From contig KB445793.1 in the NCBI GenBank assembly GCA_000320605.2, forward strand, positions 1,757,064 to 1,821,063: a DNA stretch of 64,000 nt, given 5' to 3'. This DNA is from Gelatoporia subvermispora B (taxonomy: Eukaryota > Basidiomycota > Agaricomycetes > Polyporales > Gelatoporiaceae). The notes under the pieces were generated by a model, which saw nothing but the letters and a program-made list of their open reading frames with translations, searched no databases and was not told the origin of the DNA. Shown here piece after piece: positions 34,955-46,041 of this stretch (the first letter of the stretch is position 1; each line of letters starts with the position of its first letter). Made by a program: the position numbers and the translations under genes.

Positions 34955-35602
34955 AAACGAGGCCGAATGCCCAGGATGCCGGAAGTGAGGAAGGGACAGG
35001 GTAGGACGAGCGGAAGGGAGAAGTGGTCACAGGTCGGATGCAGCGCAGTGATAGATGTGAGACCTCAGACCTCCCGCCACGTGGGGCTGTCAATGCTTAT
35101 ATGGAGACCTCAGCACAGGCCAACAGAACCGCTCATTCTCGGCCAACCTATCCTCGTCAACATCTGCTAAGATCCCTCATACAGCACCGGATCCGTCACT
35201 TTCGAACTCTCTACGTACTGCGATTGCCTACAAGACAAACCCATCCCTCGTTGCGGTGCCTGGCTATACTATGAACAGTTCCAGACATGTCGCTACACTC
35301 CCCGCTAGTCTCCGCGACAACCAACACACAGCGGCGATTTAAGATTATCATCTCCGAAACCCACAGAACGGCGGTGCCTCAGCGGTGCTTCAAGCTTACA
35401 TTGTGCCGCCCCAAAGCCGAGACCCTTCAAGTCTTGCCAGACAGGCACAGAATGAGAATGGAACTGTCTAGTTCTAAGATTTGCAATGAGAATGATACGC
35501 GTACAATCTGTATATGTCGAATGTGAAGTACACAAAAAGCTTGGTTTGAGCTGCTCACTGCACACATCGAACACAGCGTCAATCATCCCCCGGACACATT
35601 CT
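34955..35602. other. Intergenic, RasGEF upstream flank
   Basis: About 650 bp holding the presumed RasGEF promoter and the EFL1 3' end. Nothing else recognised. Confidence 0.55.
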
Positions 35603-38600
35603 TCACCGCTTCAACGTCCTCTGCTTTTCCGCAAACTCGACAAGCTTGCGGTCAACAAACATTCCCTTTCGCTCTCGAACGGCATCCATGTACGACTTAG
35701 CGATGTTGATTCGATCCGCTTTCTCGCCGAGATCTTCCAACTCCTCTTCCGTAGTTGGCACCCAGAATGGATCCTGGTCAAGCATCTCGTAGCTGAACAA
35801 CCGGGAGCAACCGTCAGTTGGCCAATGCAAGTCATGCAGGAATTCATGACACACCCGTTGAAGATAAGCTGAGGGCTCGCAGCACCCGACGTTCGTCGGC
35901 GCATTTCTATCAAGCATTTAATCAATGAGTGCTATTTTCAGAGGTTCCTGGCTGAAGGACACACCCATTGCAAATCCGAAACTCTCGACGACGGGAATGA
36001 CGGCGCTAACCGTGAATAACTCCGTTCCCTCCTTCATCTCTTCTGCAACAATTTTCCCGCGCCGCCTCGCGACGACACCATACACCTTGCCCAGAACATC
36101 CGCTACCCACCGTCCATCAGTGATCGTGACGACGTAATGACTTGCATGACTTACTCGATGCCTGGATGTCGCATGAGTACATTGCCAGCATGAGCCTGGG
36201 AGACCAGTCCAACAATCCGTTGCGACATGCATCCTTCACCGCGGAGATGAAGGCGCCAATCACCTGGGGCATCCGGTTCAAGTCTGTCAGAAGTCTATGT
36301 TAGCTTGACGTGATACTAGTATAAATCCTGATGTGCATTCACCTCGCTCTTGTTCGATCAAGGCCCGATCGATTTCCAGAGACTCGACGAAATATGCGAG
36401 CCCGTCGACAGGTTCCGCGCATAGCGGTCCTTGGAAGGTCGCAAGCTGGAAGCCCGCCTCTAAATGGTTATCGAAGTCGCGGCTGAGGGTGTCAGCTTCC
36501 CTACTTGTCTCCCCTGACTTGTTGCGTTCGAGACGCTGTCTCAGACTGGCCACAGTCCTATCGTTATGGTTAATGTTGTAATGATGACCATGAGACTCAC
36601 GAGTTCAGCGCTCCGTCGGCCCTACTGTCCACAAGGATGCATGTACCAGCACGCTGGGGACCAAATGCCCATATCTGGTTGACGACATCAGTCCACTCGC
36701 CGCCGGTCTCCTTGAACTTCGCCGCCAGCGTCGTCCAAAATTCTTCTGGTTTGACAGTTGGCTTTTTCAGAAGTTCGCCCAGTTTATCAAATTCTTCCTC
36801 AAGGTCCGCAGCCTCCTCGTCGCCAGAGCCGAGTTTGTCCGTCTTCTGTTCCAGCTCCATGCGTCTAAGTAGCGCCAGGTTGTCGCGTAAGAATTCCTTG
36901 ATGACGTCTGGCAATGGCGTCGCTCGTATGGTGAATTTCACCGCATTGTTGGTAACCGAGCCATGCATGGTGCCTCTCCTTGCCCCAGGCGTTTTGGGTA
37001 AAGACATATCTGTATGAGGTCTTCAGTGCCTTATTCCGTTCAGCACGAAATTGAAACTGACCCGCAGCCTTGACGGCTGTCTCTCTGAATGGCACAATGG
37101 GTTTCGATGCATTAATCTGGATCTTAGCAAAGCGCTCTGTAAGATCCTTGTGACATCTCTGTAGAGCAGATCAATAAGGACCGACACGGGAAGGGCTTGA
37201 AAGAACAGACCTCATAGTGCAGCTCTCCCGCAGTCAAGATCACATACTCTCCGGTTGGCTGCTGGTATGTCTGCACGCATGGGTCCGACTGACTCAACAA
37301 CTTGAGCCCGCGGATCAGTTTGGGTAACTCTGCAGGTATTTCGGGCTCAAGAGCAATGCGTAGAATGGGTGCTGCCTGTCTCTCGTCAATTAGACTTGAC
37401 CATCTACTATCACGAACAGTGCTCGAGACTTACGTTGCGGTAAGCCCCTCCCAGATTGACTAGCCAGTCATTGACCTCACTCAAGTCGTTGATGTCGCCA
37501 ACGCCGTTCATGTTGGGCGCGCACAATGTCGCATTGCGCCAGACCTTGCCCTCGAGTCCCTGGATAGCGAAGACATTGCCAGCTTGTACACTGTCCACGG
37601 CGACAAGTTCCCGACCCATCATCGTGTAAAGCGCTTCCACTTGGGTGGTTACTACATGCTGGGCATTTCGCGGATGTTTCGGCCCGAGAGAGGTATTGTA
37701 CTTAGGCAGTACGCAACAGATCTTGGTGCCGACGCGGATAACTCCAGAGTAAATCCGCGCAAAGCCAAGGAGCGTCTCGCCAACTTCATCCTGCTCCTCC
37801 GAGTTTGGCTCAGGAGACTCGTCCTTGATCTCCAGCTTCTCGAGAGCAGTTTCAAGCGGCGTGGTAATCACTGGCTCGGAAGCGGTGTTCTCAGCTTGCG
37901 CCCGCTCCCTCGCTTCCCGTGCTGCCTTGACCCTGCTGCGCATCTCATCCGCAGTCAGCGGCTTTTTCTTGTTGCTGGGCAGATCTTTAGCCGGGACAGC
38001 AAACATCTTGCTGACTAGCGCAACCACGGAGGCATTGGGGTTAGCATCGCAGGCATACAGATTCTCCTCCAGTTTGTTCTTCGGTTCGATGATAGGCTCA
38101 TACAGATCAGGATAGAGCATTTTCGGGATACGTGTCCGCTGAGCGTCAGATGGCGGAGGAACGATATCAACAACTGTCTGGATGACACATGTCGAGAGTG
38201 GTAGCCATTGGGAGAATACGAGCGAGAGCAGATGTCGATAATCTTTGGTTTTGAGTTCGCGTGGAGGAATCTTGAGGTTGAGTGTCGTGACGATCTTTTG
38301 CACTTTGTCGGGATTCCTACAAGAAGTCAACGCGGTATTTTTGTGGAGGTGCATAAACACGTACGGATTGAGGACGACAGCATCGTATATTGCCCAGATA
38401 TTGTCGAGCACAAAATGGACGAATAATGGTTTGAGAGCGCGTCCCTTCAGATGCTTGTAGCTGATGACCTTTTTGGTCTTCGGGTCCAGATAGAAATCGC
38501 CCCAGAGCACCGTACGCAGGTTTGCCTCCTTCATTCCAAGCTTGACAGCATATAGGTGAGCGAATTTGCCGATCCGGAAGCCCCAGCCGTCGATTGCGGA

Positions 38601-39427
38601 AGCAAACACGACATTTCCTCGCTCCGGTGCGAAATAAATATCTTCGTCGTCTTTCTCCTGGAATTCGTCGTCTTCATTGACGATTGCGTCCACCTCCGTC
38701 GCGTGCGCCTCCTTCTTCTCGGCCAAACGACGCTCTCGCTCTTCTCGCCACCGTAGGTCGTCTTCCATCCGCTCACTGGCGAAGAAACTTCCCATGACAG
38801 CATTCACTTGTTCGATGAGCTGTGAGAGATGATGATATGCCTCAAGAGGCGAGAGCTTGAGCTCTGTAATGAGACGGTCAAACTTGTTGATGACCAGAAC
38901 GGGTCGCAATCTATCTTGCCAAGCTTGTCTTAGCACTGTAATTGTCTGAGAATGCGCGTCAGGGAAAGTCTCACGCAAACAGAAAGAGCAAGCTCACGTA
39001 CTTGGGTGCATACGCCCTCCACAACGTCAACGAGAACGAGAGCACCATCGCACAACCTCGACGCTATCGACACCTCGCTTGAGAAATCAACATGTCCGGG
39101 AGTATCTATCATGTTGACAACATATGTCTTTGGGGAACTTCCTAGTCATTTGAGTTTCCGAGGGCGCAAAACACATGAGTAGCACATACCTCCGTCCGTA
39201 TCACGTTCCATAACCTTGAACCTAAGAGACACGGCACTGCTTTCCATTGTGATACCCCTTTCCTGCTCATCTTCTCTGCTATCGAGGTAGCGGATTTTGC
39301 CTGCCATTCTGGAGGAAATGATGTTATTCGCAGCCAGAAGAGCATCCATCATCGTAGTTTTGCCGTGGTCGACATGTCCAATGGTCGTCACGTTGCGGAC
39401 ATGTATGGCCTCGGCCGTCGCAGCCAT
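35603..39427 (-). CDS. EFL1: Elongation factor-like GTPase 1 (Efl1/Ria1)
   Basis: Cytoplasmic GTPase related to EF-2 that, with Sdo1/SBDS, releases Tif6/eIF6 from pre-60S ribosomal subunits. The G domain shows [20 protein letters not shown] (G1), [15 protein letters not shown] (G2), [20 protein letters not shown] (G3) and [13 protein letters not shown] (G4). An acidic insertion with [20 protein letters not shown] and the long insert typical of Efl1 follow, then [19 protein letters not shown] (domain II). The C-terminal domains include [20 protein letters not shown] and [16 protein letters not shown]. The end [38 protein letters not shown] closely matches the Efl1 tail and separates it from EF-2. 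Start at 39427; TGA at 35603. About ten introns. EF-2 is excluded by the insert and this C-terminus. Confidence 0.92.
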
Positions 39428-39686
39428 TTTGTACGAGAGCTTCGTGTTCTAAAACAACAGAAAAAAGGATAGATAGTCTCGAGTAAGGGACGGGGGGTGG
39501 CGGTGGCGGAGAAAGAGTCAAGTATGCTCGCTATATCTGAGATCTGGGATTACGAGCCCGCCAGAACCGGCAAGTGTGCGCGGGACCGAGCCTCTCTCGG
39601 TTACGGGAAACCGTCACTCACGCTGGATTGTTGCTGAAATTAAAGTTCGCCGATGTTAATTGCGTAGAGGCAGAAATTCAAGAACT

Positions 39687-41246
39687 CTACTCCAATAGCA
39701 CCTGTAGGCTACGTCGTACATGCTCATCAAGCCCCTTCCCAATCAACACAAGTTTTCCTGCATCCGGAACGCCAGTTGCAGAATCCACCGCGCCTTCCAC
39801 CTCTGCTATCTCGTACATATTCCGCACTCCTTGCAAGATGTACAACTTCCCATCACCAACAACGAATACCCCCTTACACCTGAGGATCTCTAGGATATTT
39901 GGATTTGATTCGTCTTCTGGCAGGTGGTTCTCCCATAGAATGGTCCGTATCCACTCGTCGAGGCGTGACAGCTGAGAGGCCGTCAAGGTAGGACAATCAA
40001 TCTGCAAACTCGTGATCCCGCGCATTTCGTAATGCGTCAGACCCCGTTCATGATTGTGACCGCAATGCTGGTCATCACACGTATGAGAGCCCGTCTCTGG
40101 CTCGGACAACTTGGCGAAGGGCTTTGCGGCGTAGGCATCTATCCCGAGGATGAGCTTGAGGTCAATCTGGCCTCTGACCGTGCGGAAGATGGATGCAGCT
40201 GGGTTGACCCCGCGTATCATCCCTTCCGTCACTTCGACTTCTTCGGGGGGTGGGATGTCCACCTTGTTGAGCAGGATCACATCGGACCCTGCAATTTGTC
40301 TAGGAATAGTTGTCCAGCTACTTGTTCACAGATAGTTCTCGGAGTAATTTCATACCTGAGGCTCTCGCCGATACCATCCGCAGCGTGATCTTCTTCCATT
40401 TGCTGGATGCGAGCGCTTTCAGCCTTGACGACAATAAGCGGGACCAGATAACACACCTTGCGACCGAAGACAGCGTCAACAACGCAAACAACACCATCAA
40501 GGTGTATGTCTCTGCCCAGGCCCATAGCGAACTCTTCATTCTGCCAGAACATAGATGCTATAGGACCTGTATGTACAGTTCAGCCATGACCAGTGAATGT
40601 CGGGCGTGATACTTACCAGGATCGGCGAGACCGGTGGTCTCGAGCAAGATGTGATCGAATGCGCCCTTTCTCTGCATCAGGCGCTCGATTGCGGCGGCAC
40701 CAGAATCTTTGATGCTGCAGCATAGGCAACCATTTGCAAGTTCTAAGAATTCCTCGGACTGCGCAGTCGGATCATCAGCGGACGACACATTGATTGTCTT
40801 CGCTAAGAATACTGCATTTCAGACAGAGCTGGCAATCGAATCGGCGAGTAGGTTACCTTCAATATCCTACAAAAATCAGGACGTCTCTGAGAGATCACAT
40901 TACAATGCTCACTCACCGCGGTATCGCCGAACTCATTCATAATGACCGCGATTCGGTATCCGTGTCGCTCTGTCAGGATGCGTCTAACGTTATTCCTTGT
41001 GAAGTGACTGCACGAGTGGGACATGGAGCCTACACACTTTACAAGCGTCGACTTTCCGGCCCCCAAGAATCCGCATATAATGGTGAGAGGCACAGTGCTG
41101 CCTGCAGCGATACCCGTCTTCACTTCGGGAGCTGTGGCTGTTGCATCGGTCTCAATGAGTGACCTGCATTGGAATGTTCGTCGCAGTGTTCGTATGATGG
41201 ATTCGCACAGGAAGGCTTACGGCACATCGTCTTCTTCGGCTAGCAT
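39687..41246 (-). CDS. CobW/G3E-family GTPase, ZNG1-type zinc metallochaperone
   Basis: ZNG1-like proteins deliver zinc to methionine aminopeptidase. Visible motifs: [16 protein letters not shown] (P-loop), [34 protein letters not shown] (the CxCC zinc site), [35 protein letters not shown] and [15 protein letters not shown]. The second half has a Cys/His-rich loop, [12 protein letters not shown], likely an extra metal-binding site, and then the CobW C-terminal domain with [20 protein letters not shown] and [19 protein letters not shown]. The start at 41246 encodes MLAEEDDV, and a GTAAGC intron joins it in frame to [14 protein letters not shown]. The stop is TAG at 39687. Human ZNG1 has a CPELVP motif here; this protein has VPSLIE. 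It lies 260 bp downstream of the EFL1 start and divergent from the STYX-like gene. Confidence 0.87.
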
Positions 41247-41466
41247 GTTGGTAGTATCTCCAAAGGAGCACCTATGCAGGTCAGTCTACACTACACGAGC
41301 CTAAGCGCCACGGCGGGAACGGGGAAGGTACAGGCTTTCCCCATTCGGTCGGTTATAGTACAACGGATCGGCAGCGCGCGGTCCACATCTGCTAGTCCGC
41401 CACAGTCATCAGAATCAGAATACGACCTTTTTTCCCTCCCTCCTACTGCAAGAACACAGCATAACT
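41247..41466. promoter_or_regulatory. Short shared divergent promoter
   Basis: Only 220 bp separate the start codons of the ZNG1-like gene (minus) and the STYX-like gene (plus), so the two probably share regulatory DNA. No TATA box is visible. Confidence 0.6.
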
Positions 41467-42465
41467 ATGTCAGAGGAAGAAAGGGTCAGAGACCTTGTGC
41501 AGGGTCCGAGCGAGGTAGAATGGTCGTGAGTACTCAGCACGTACGCCTCGAAGCCCACCAAATTGACCTGCCTTTGTACACAGATATGAGATGCGGAGAC
41601 AGTGTCAAGAGATCTTGCCGAACCTATATCTTGGACCGCTGCAAGCATCCAAGGATCTCAACGCCCTTCAGGCACTCGGGGTCACCCATATGTACGCCGT
41701 CGACGCGTCCCGCGAGCGGGGAAGTGCTTCTCATGCGTAGTGTGGCTTAGAGTCTGCATACGTGATGCTAAGGAAGCGTTCTCTGTGCGCCCCCGTTTCC
41801 CGGAGCACTTCCAATACAAGGTCTTGGACGTAGAAGATAACGAGGACCAAAACCTCATACGCCGGTTCCCTGAGTGAGTCATTACACTCAACAAGCCGCA
41901 CTCCGCGCGACTCATTGGCTGGTCCCTATATTCGTTCCGCAGAGCTAAGTTGTTCATAGATGATGCCATCGCGAGGGGAGGACGTGTACTTGTACACTGC
42001 AACGGTGGGTAGCTCAGGCTCGTTTCGTTCCATGTCCATTAACCAGAAAAATAGGCGGCATCAGTCTATCTCCGGCATTTGTCGTGATGTACGTGATGGA
42101 GCACTACAAGCTATCTTGGGAGGACGCGCTACACATGGTACAAAACCGGAGATATTGCATCTCGCCAAACGGTGGTTTTTTGACGCAGATCAAGGTGTGC
42201 TGACACGTGTAGTTCGAGACTGCGATGCACCGCTTAACTAGACGTACAGGAATACGAGTCCATCTATAAGGCGAGCGATGCTGTGGCAGCATTTCCGACA
42301 CAGGGCAGAGCGGTATCAAGACGAAAACGGGCAGATGATGAGGATGAGGATGAACGGTAAAGACCAGGCCTCGCATCCATTTTCGATTTTGTTCTGATGG
42401 TATTGTCCAGAGGTGACGAACGCAAGCGGGCCTTCACCGCAGACGACGACGACATGATGCTTTGA
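41467..42465 (+). CDS. STYX-like dual-specificity pseudophosphatase
   Basis: Dual-specificity phosphatase fold closest to STYX, an inactive phosphatase that acts as an anchor or competitor in signalling and F-box regulation. Spliced motifs: MSEEERVRDLVQGPSEVEWS, EILPNLYLGPLQASKDLNAL, GVTHIVCIRDAKEAFSVRPR, FQYKVLDVEDNEDQNLIRRF and ARGGRVLVHCNGGISLSPAF, then NRRYCISPNGGFLTQIKEYE. The signature should be HCxxGxxR; here Cys is kept (TGC at 41998-42000), but the essential Arg is Leu (CTA at 42066-42068), so phosphate binding should fail. The motif spans an intron (donor GTGGGT). The C-terminal tail is acidic and basic (SRRKRADDEDEDER) and ends DDDDMML with TGA at 42465. The tail resembles the RKRTHEEED region of STYX. 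The start at 41467 is the first ATG and gives a short leader. Confidence 0.85.
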
Positions 42466-42627
42466 TGTTAATGCACAAGTGTGTTTCTAATTTTGATGCT
42501 CGGATGACCTTTTGCTATGTGTACACTATCTGTGCATCCTGCTGTCCTTGCTCTATCATCTGCACTGACATTGATGCCTTGCTATCTATATAGTACACGT
42601 ATATCCAGGGACTCAGGGGGGAGGGTA

Positions 42628-44081
42628 TTATAAGGTCTTGATCCGTGCTTTCTCCTTTTCTTGTATTACACGCTTGGCATGCACATCTGTCCGAGCCGTT
42701 TAGATCTGACCGAGAGGCACATCATCTCGACATACCTTTCCGCTTAACCCACGCTTCCACTGAAATTCCCGCAAATACTACGGCAGTACCGAGCCATTGA
42801 CCGAACGTCAGCTTGTGATTATACACGATGACCGATAGCAGCATCGTGAACATCTTGCGTGTCAGAGTGATCGTTCTGTATATCGAGTAGAGCAGTCAAT
42901 TCTCGCGTGACGTCTACCCTGACCGAGCATACTCACACTAAAGTCAACGAACCAAAATGTTGAAGTGTCTCGAAGATAAAAAGCTGCCCCAGTGCCCCAG
43001 TCAGAGCGAATTGGGCAAGGGGGTATACTACGGAGGGGTGCGTCCGGATGAAATCTAATGCACCCTGGAGCTCTGTGATGCTGTCGGAGGGGTGCAGGAC
43101 TGGGATATATGGCAGGGGCAGAACGGAGATGACCGACGTGATCACGGTGCAGAAGAGGTTGATCCAGAACATCATCTGTTGGCCTGTGACACGGTATCGC
43201 GCAAATATTTCGTCCTGCGTCGAATTAGTCGCTCCGTCTATCGCAAGGTTGATCAGAAGGTATGCGATGCCAATCAACTGGGTGTATGCGGAGAGTTCGG
43301 CGCCATTGTTCTTGCTCTTTGACGGCTTCTCCTTGCCGAAACCCATGAACATAGTGATGCCCAGAGTGACCATGGTGACGACAAGGTACTTATGCGGGGC
43401 GAAGCGGCGACGGTAGAGAAGAACATTCATGAGCATGACGGGCACAAGTTTGCAAGATTTTCCGAGAACCATGGCAGGGTATGTGATGTATGACAACGCA
43501 GCAAAACCGAAGGGCGCCGCCGACGTGATGAACACAGCACATTGGAGGTATCGCAGAAGCAAGGACCGTATTGAGAAGCGTGCATGGTGTCCATTCGCAT
43601 GCGCATGGCCATTTGTCTTTGCTATACCGTTCGCCGCGCCATTAGGCACAGACTTGTTGGGTTGTACAGAGCTGGATGCGAGGCCCAACGTCTGGGTTAG
43701 GGTTTGATTGGGTTTCCTGCGTAAGAAGATGTATAGTAGAGCGGATAGCGCACTCAGAGCACTCTGGCATGTGCCCATGAAGAGAGGGGAGTTGAATTTG
43801 TCGTAGGAGCTGCCATCTATCGCGGCAAACGGCACAGACACTAGATGACGGCGCCATTAGTTCCGAGCGTGGGCGAGAGAGGTAGCCCGTACGTCTTTCT
43901 TGTGCAACCGCCCAAAGCTGACCAGCAGTTGCTTAACATGCAGTTCAACGAGGTTCGCAAGGCATGATGCTCACCAGGAACATAGAGTACACCCCGCCCA
44001 CACACGACGCTAGTCTGTCGCACTGCCGCGTGAACACCTTCCCAGGCCGGGATACGAATAGACAGACCTGAGAAACGTCAT
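42628..44081 (-). CDS. HUT1: Nucleotide-sugar transporter Hut1/SLC35B1 family
   Basis: ER membrane transporter of the drug/metabolite superfamily. Yeast Hut1 is linked to UDP-galactose transport and ER folding; SLC35B1 exchanges ATP and ADP. The first exons are short: MTFLR joins [13 protein letters not shown], then LWAVAQER (the family's WGxLQER motif), then [20 protein letters not shown]. The main exon shows [98 protein letters not shown] and [20 protein letters not shown]. The end carries [20 protein letters not shown] and [20 protein letters not shown], then a basic tail ending KARIKTL and TAA at 42628. About ten membrane segments. A Gly/His/Asn-rich loop ([11 protein letters not shown]) after helix 2 is unusual. 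The start at 44081 depends on splicing a short exon with a GTCTGT donor. Confidence 0.85.
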
Positions 44082-44940
44082 TGTCCCTTCACGCCGTTCC
44101 TAGGAAGTCCCAGGTATCCTGTGGGTATGCTAAAAGAATGTATGGGTGGGTAGAGGGAACGTCTGAGCTGTTTATGAGATGGGTCGCAAGTGTCGCGAAT
44201 AAATGTCGGTGCAACCGCCAGCCAGCTGTGGCTGGGGCCGATCGCGTTCGGATGCGACACGTAGCCCGGGCCTCAACGTGGCACGATTCCTTCTCACCAA
44301 CCTCATCTATGTTTTGCTGGCACGTGCGCCGCATAAACGTCGGATTTGCATGTTCGTGCTCATGGTTTCATCTCAAGCTCTGCGACGCTCTACTCTACCA
44401 ACAAACCCAGCCGATACTCAGTCACAGCATCAATATTACCAACACATGAACTGGTTGAACCTTGTCCAATAACTAGTCAGCAAAGCGTTATCTTTATGCC
44501 CATGAATACACAGAGGAAAACATAGTGCAACTCTCATCATCATCATAAAGCCTGTAAATGCCGCATGAAGTTCACCGTTTATGAGTGCAGAGAACAGTGA
44601 ACTCGTTGTTCGTTTTCTTGTACATATCGTTCGGAAGGACGTTTTCCAGAATCAGCAGGACAGTAATGCCAAGTCCTGGTCGTATCGTTAGAGTTGTAGA
44701 ACGAATGCTCGAGATTAGAGGGATTTACCTGCAAACTGTGACCCGAGTATATGAGCTATTGCTCAATCGCCTCCCAATGAGGCGTGTCGTCTGGAACAAA
44801 GGGACGCTGAAAAGTCTTGGAGAGCTTCTCAGATGACAAGCTCAACAAACCTGAGACATTGCCTCTCACCTGCATAGCACACGAAGTGCGTCCAGAGCGC
44901 GAATGTCTGACACGTACCAAGATCTCTCTCTTCAGCAACT
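44082..44940. other. Intergenic, HUT1 upstream flank
   Basis: About 860 bp. Frames open on both strands have no domains, and I see no tRNA or repeat. It probably contains the HUT1 promoter and the YAE1 3' end. Confidence 0.5.
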
Positions 44941-45589
44941 TCAGCTCCATTGCAGAGGTATACCGATGCCTTCGGACAGGGAAACCAGTCGCTCCTTGAG
45001 TCTTCGGACATCGTCAATGGTCGGTCTGGTGGTCTGGGTCTCCACGGAGCTTATTGACCCGGCACCCATCCTTTTCATCATGTCCTCCAGAGTCTCTACC
45101 GCCCTCTTCTCCTTCAACTCCTCGTTCATCTCGAGGTCCGCGTCGTCGTCGGCTTCCCGTTCGGCTTCCAAGTGTTCTCGGGCGTGCCGTTCTGCCTCTA
45201 GGTCCGGCGGCACGATGTCGGAGAAGCGTACGTCGCCCAGTTGTGCAACAATGTCGCGTGCCTCTTCCAGAGCAATTTGCTTTTCAGAATTCGCCGGTCG
45301 AGAGAGGAATGAGAGCAACGCTGAGGCCATGCCACGAAGAAGACCAAGTTCTCGTCCAAGTGGAGCGCCGACCGTAGCGAAGCCGTCATCGAAGCCCTCT
45401 TGGAGAGCACTCTCCTTCCCAGCCGTGATGCCCTCGCGATAGCCGGCCTTCGAGTAAGAGGATCAGCCATAGCATATAGCAAGGATATAGAGCATGCAAG
45501 CGCACATTCGTGAAGTCCGAGGATAGTTTCGACCACTCCGAGTCTTGCAGAGCTCGAGAGTCGTCGTTCCAGATCAGTTCGTCCTCCAT
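44941..45589 (-). CDS. YAE1: Yae1-family Fe-S adaptor protein
   Basis: Yae1, with Lto1, recruits the Fe-S protein ABCE1/Rli1 to the cytosolic iron-sulfur assembly machinery. Exon 1 (MEDELIWNDDSRALQDSEWS, LSSDFTN) gives the Trp/Asp-rich N-terminus. After an intron starting GTGCGC comes AGYREGITAGKESALQEGFD, DGFATVGAPLGRELGLLRGM, the deca-GX3 pattern that defines the family. A helical C-terminal part, rich in Glu and Arg, includes SDIVPPDLEAERHAREHLEA and ends EGIGIPLQWS with TGA at 44941. The start at 45589 is the first true ATG; a GTG two codons upstream is in frame. Lto1 has the same motif but is shorter and lacks the Trp-rich head, so Yae1 fits better. Confidence 0.72.
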
Positions 45590-46041
45590 GATCACAGAAT
45601 CAGCTATATGTGATATCTAGAATAAAGAGGGCTCCAAGAGCAGCGCGTGTGCGAGAATTTCAGCGTGAATGTCGAAAGAGCCGAAGGAGCTCAATCGGGA
45701 CCAGCAGAAGTTCTTCTACGGCAAGCGCCCACATCACAGGCGCCATCCATTGGTGACGCTCTTCTGCACTCTTCCACAGTAGGTGCTGTCTCTGTCGAAC
45801 TGTTCTCCGAATACGATATCCAGCGTTGTAACGTCGCGCGGGAAATGCGGGAAAGAAATAGAATCGATTAGACAAAGAGTTACGAGACGTGTGGTACTAT
45901 GCAATGAAGAGACTATCAGTGTTCATTATGAGCGTATGAGACTTTTAAAGGCTGATGATACAAGGACGTATGCAACAAGAGAGGTTAAGATCGACAGAAC
46001 AAAGACACATGCTCAACCATCACAGTCGAGTAAGAGCACGT
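45590..46041. other. Intergenic, YAE1 upstream flank
   Basis: Presumed YAE1 promoter plus the 3' end of the large gene that follows. No gene seen. Confidence 0.5.
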
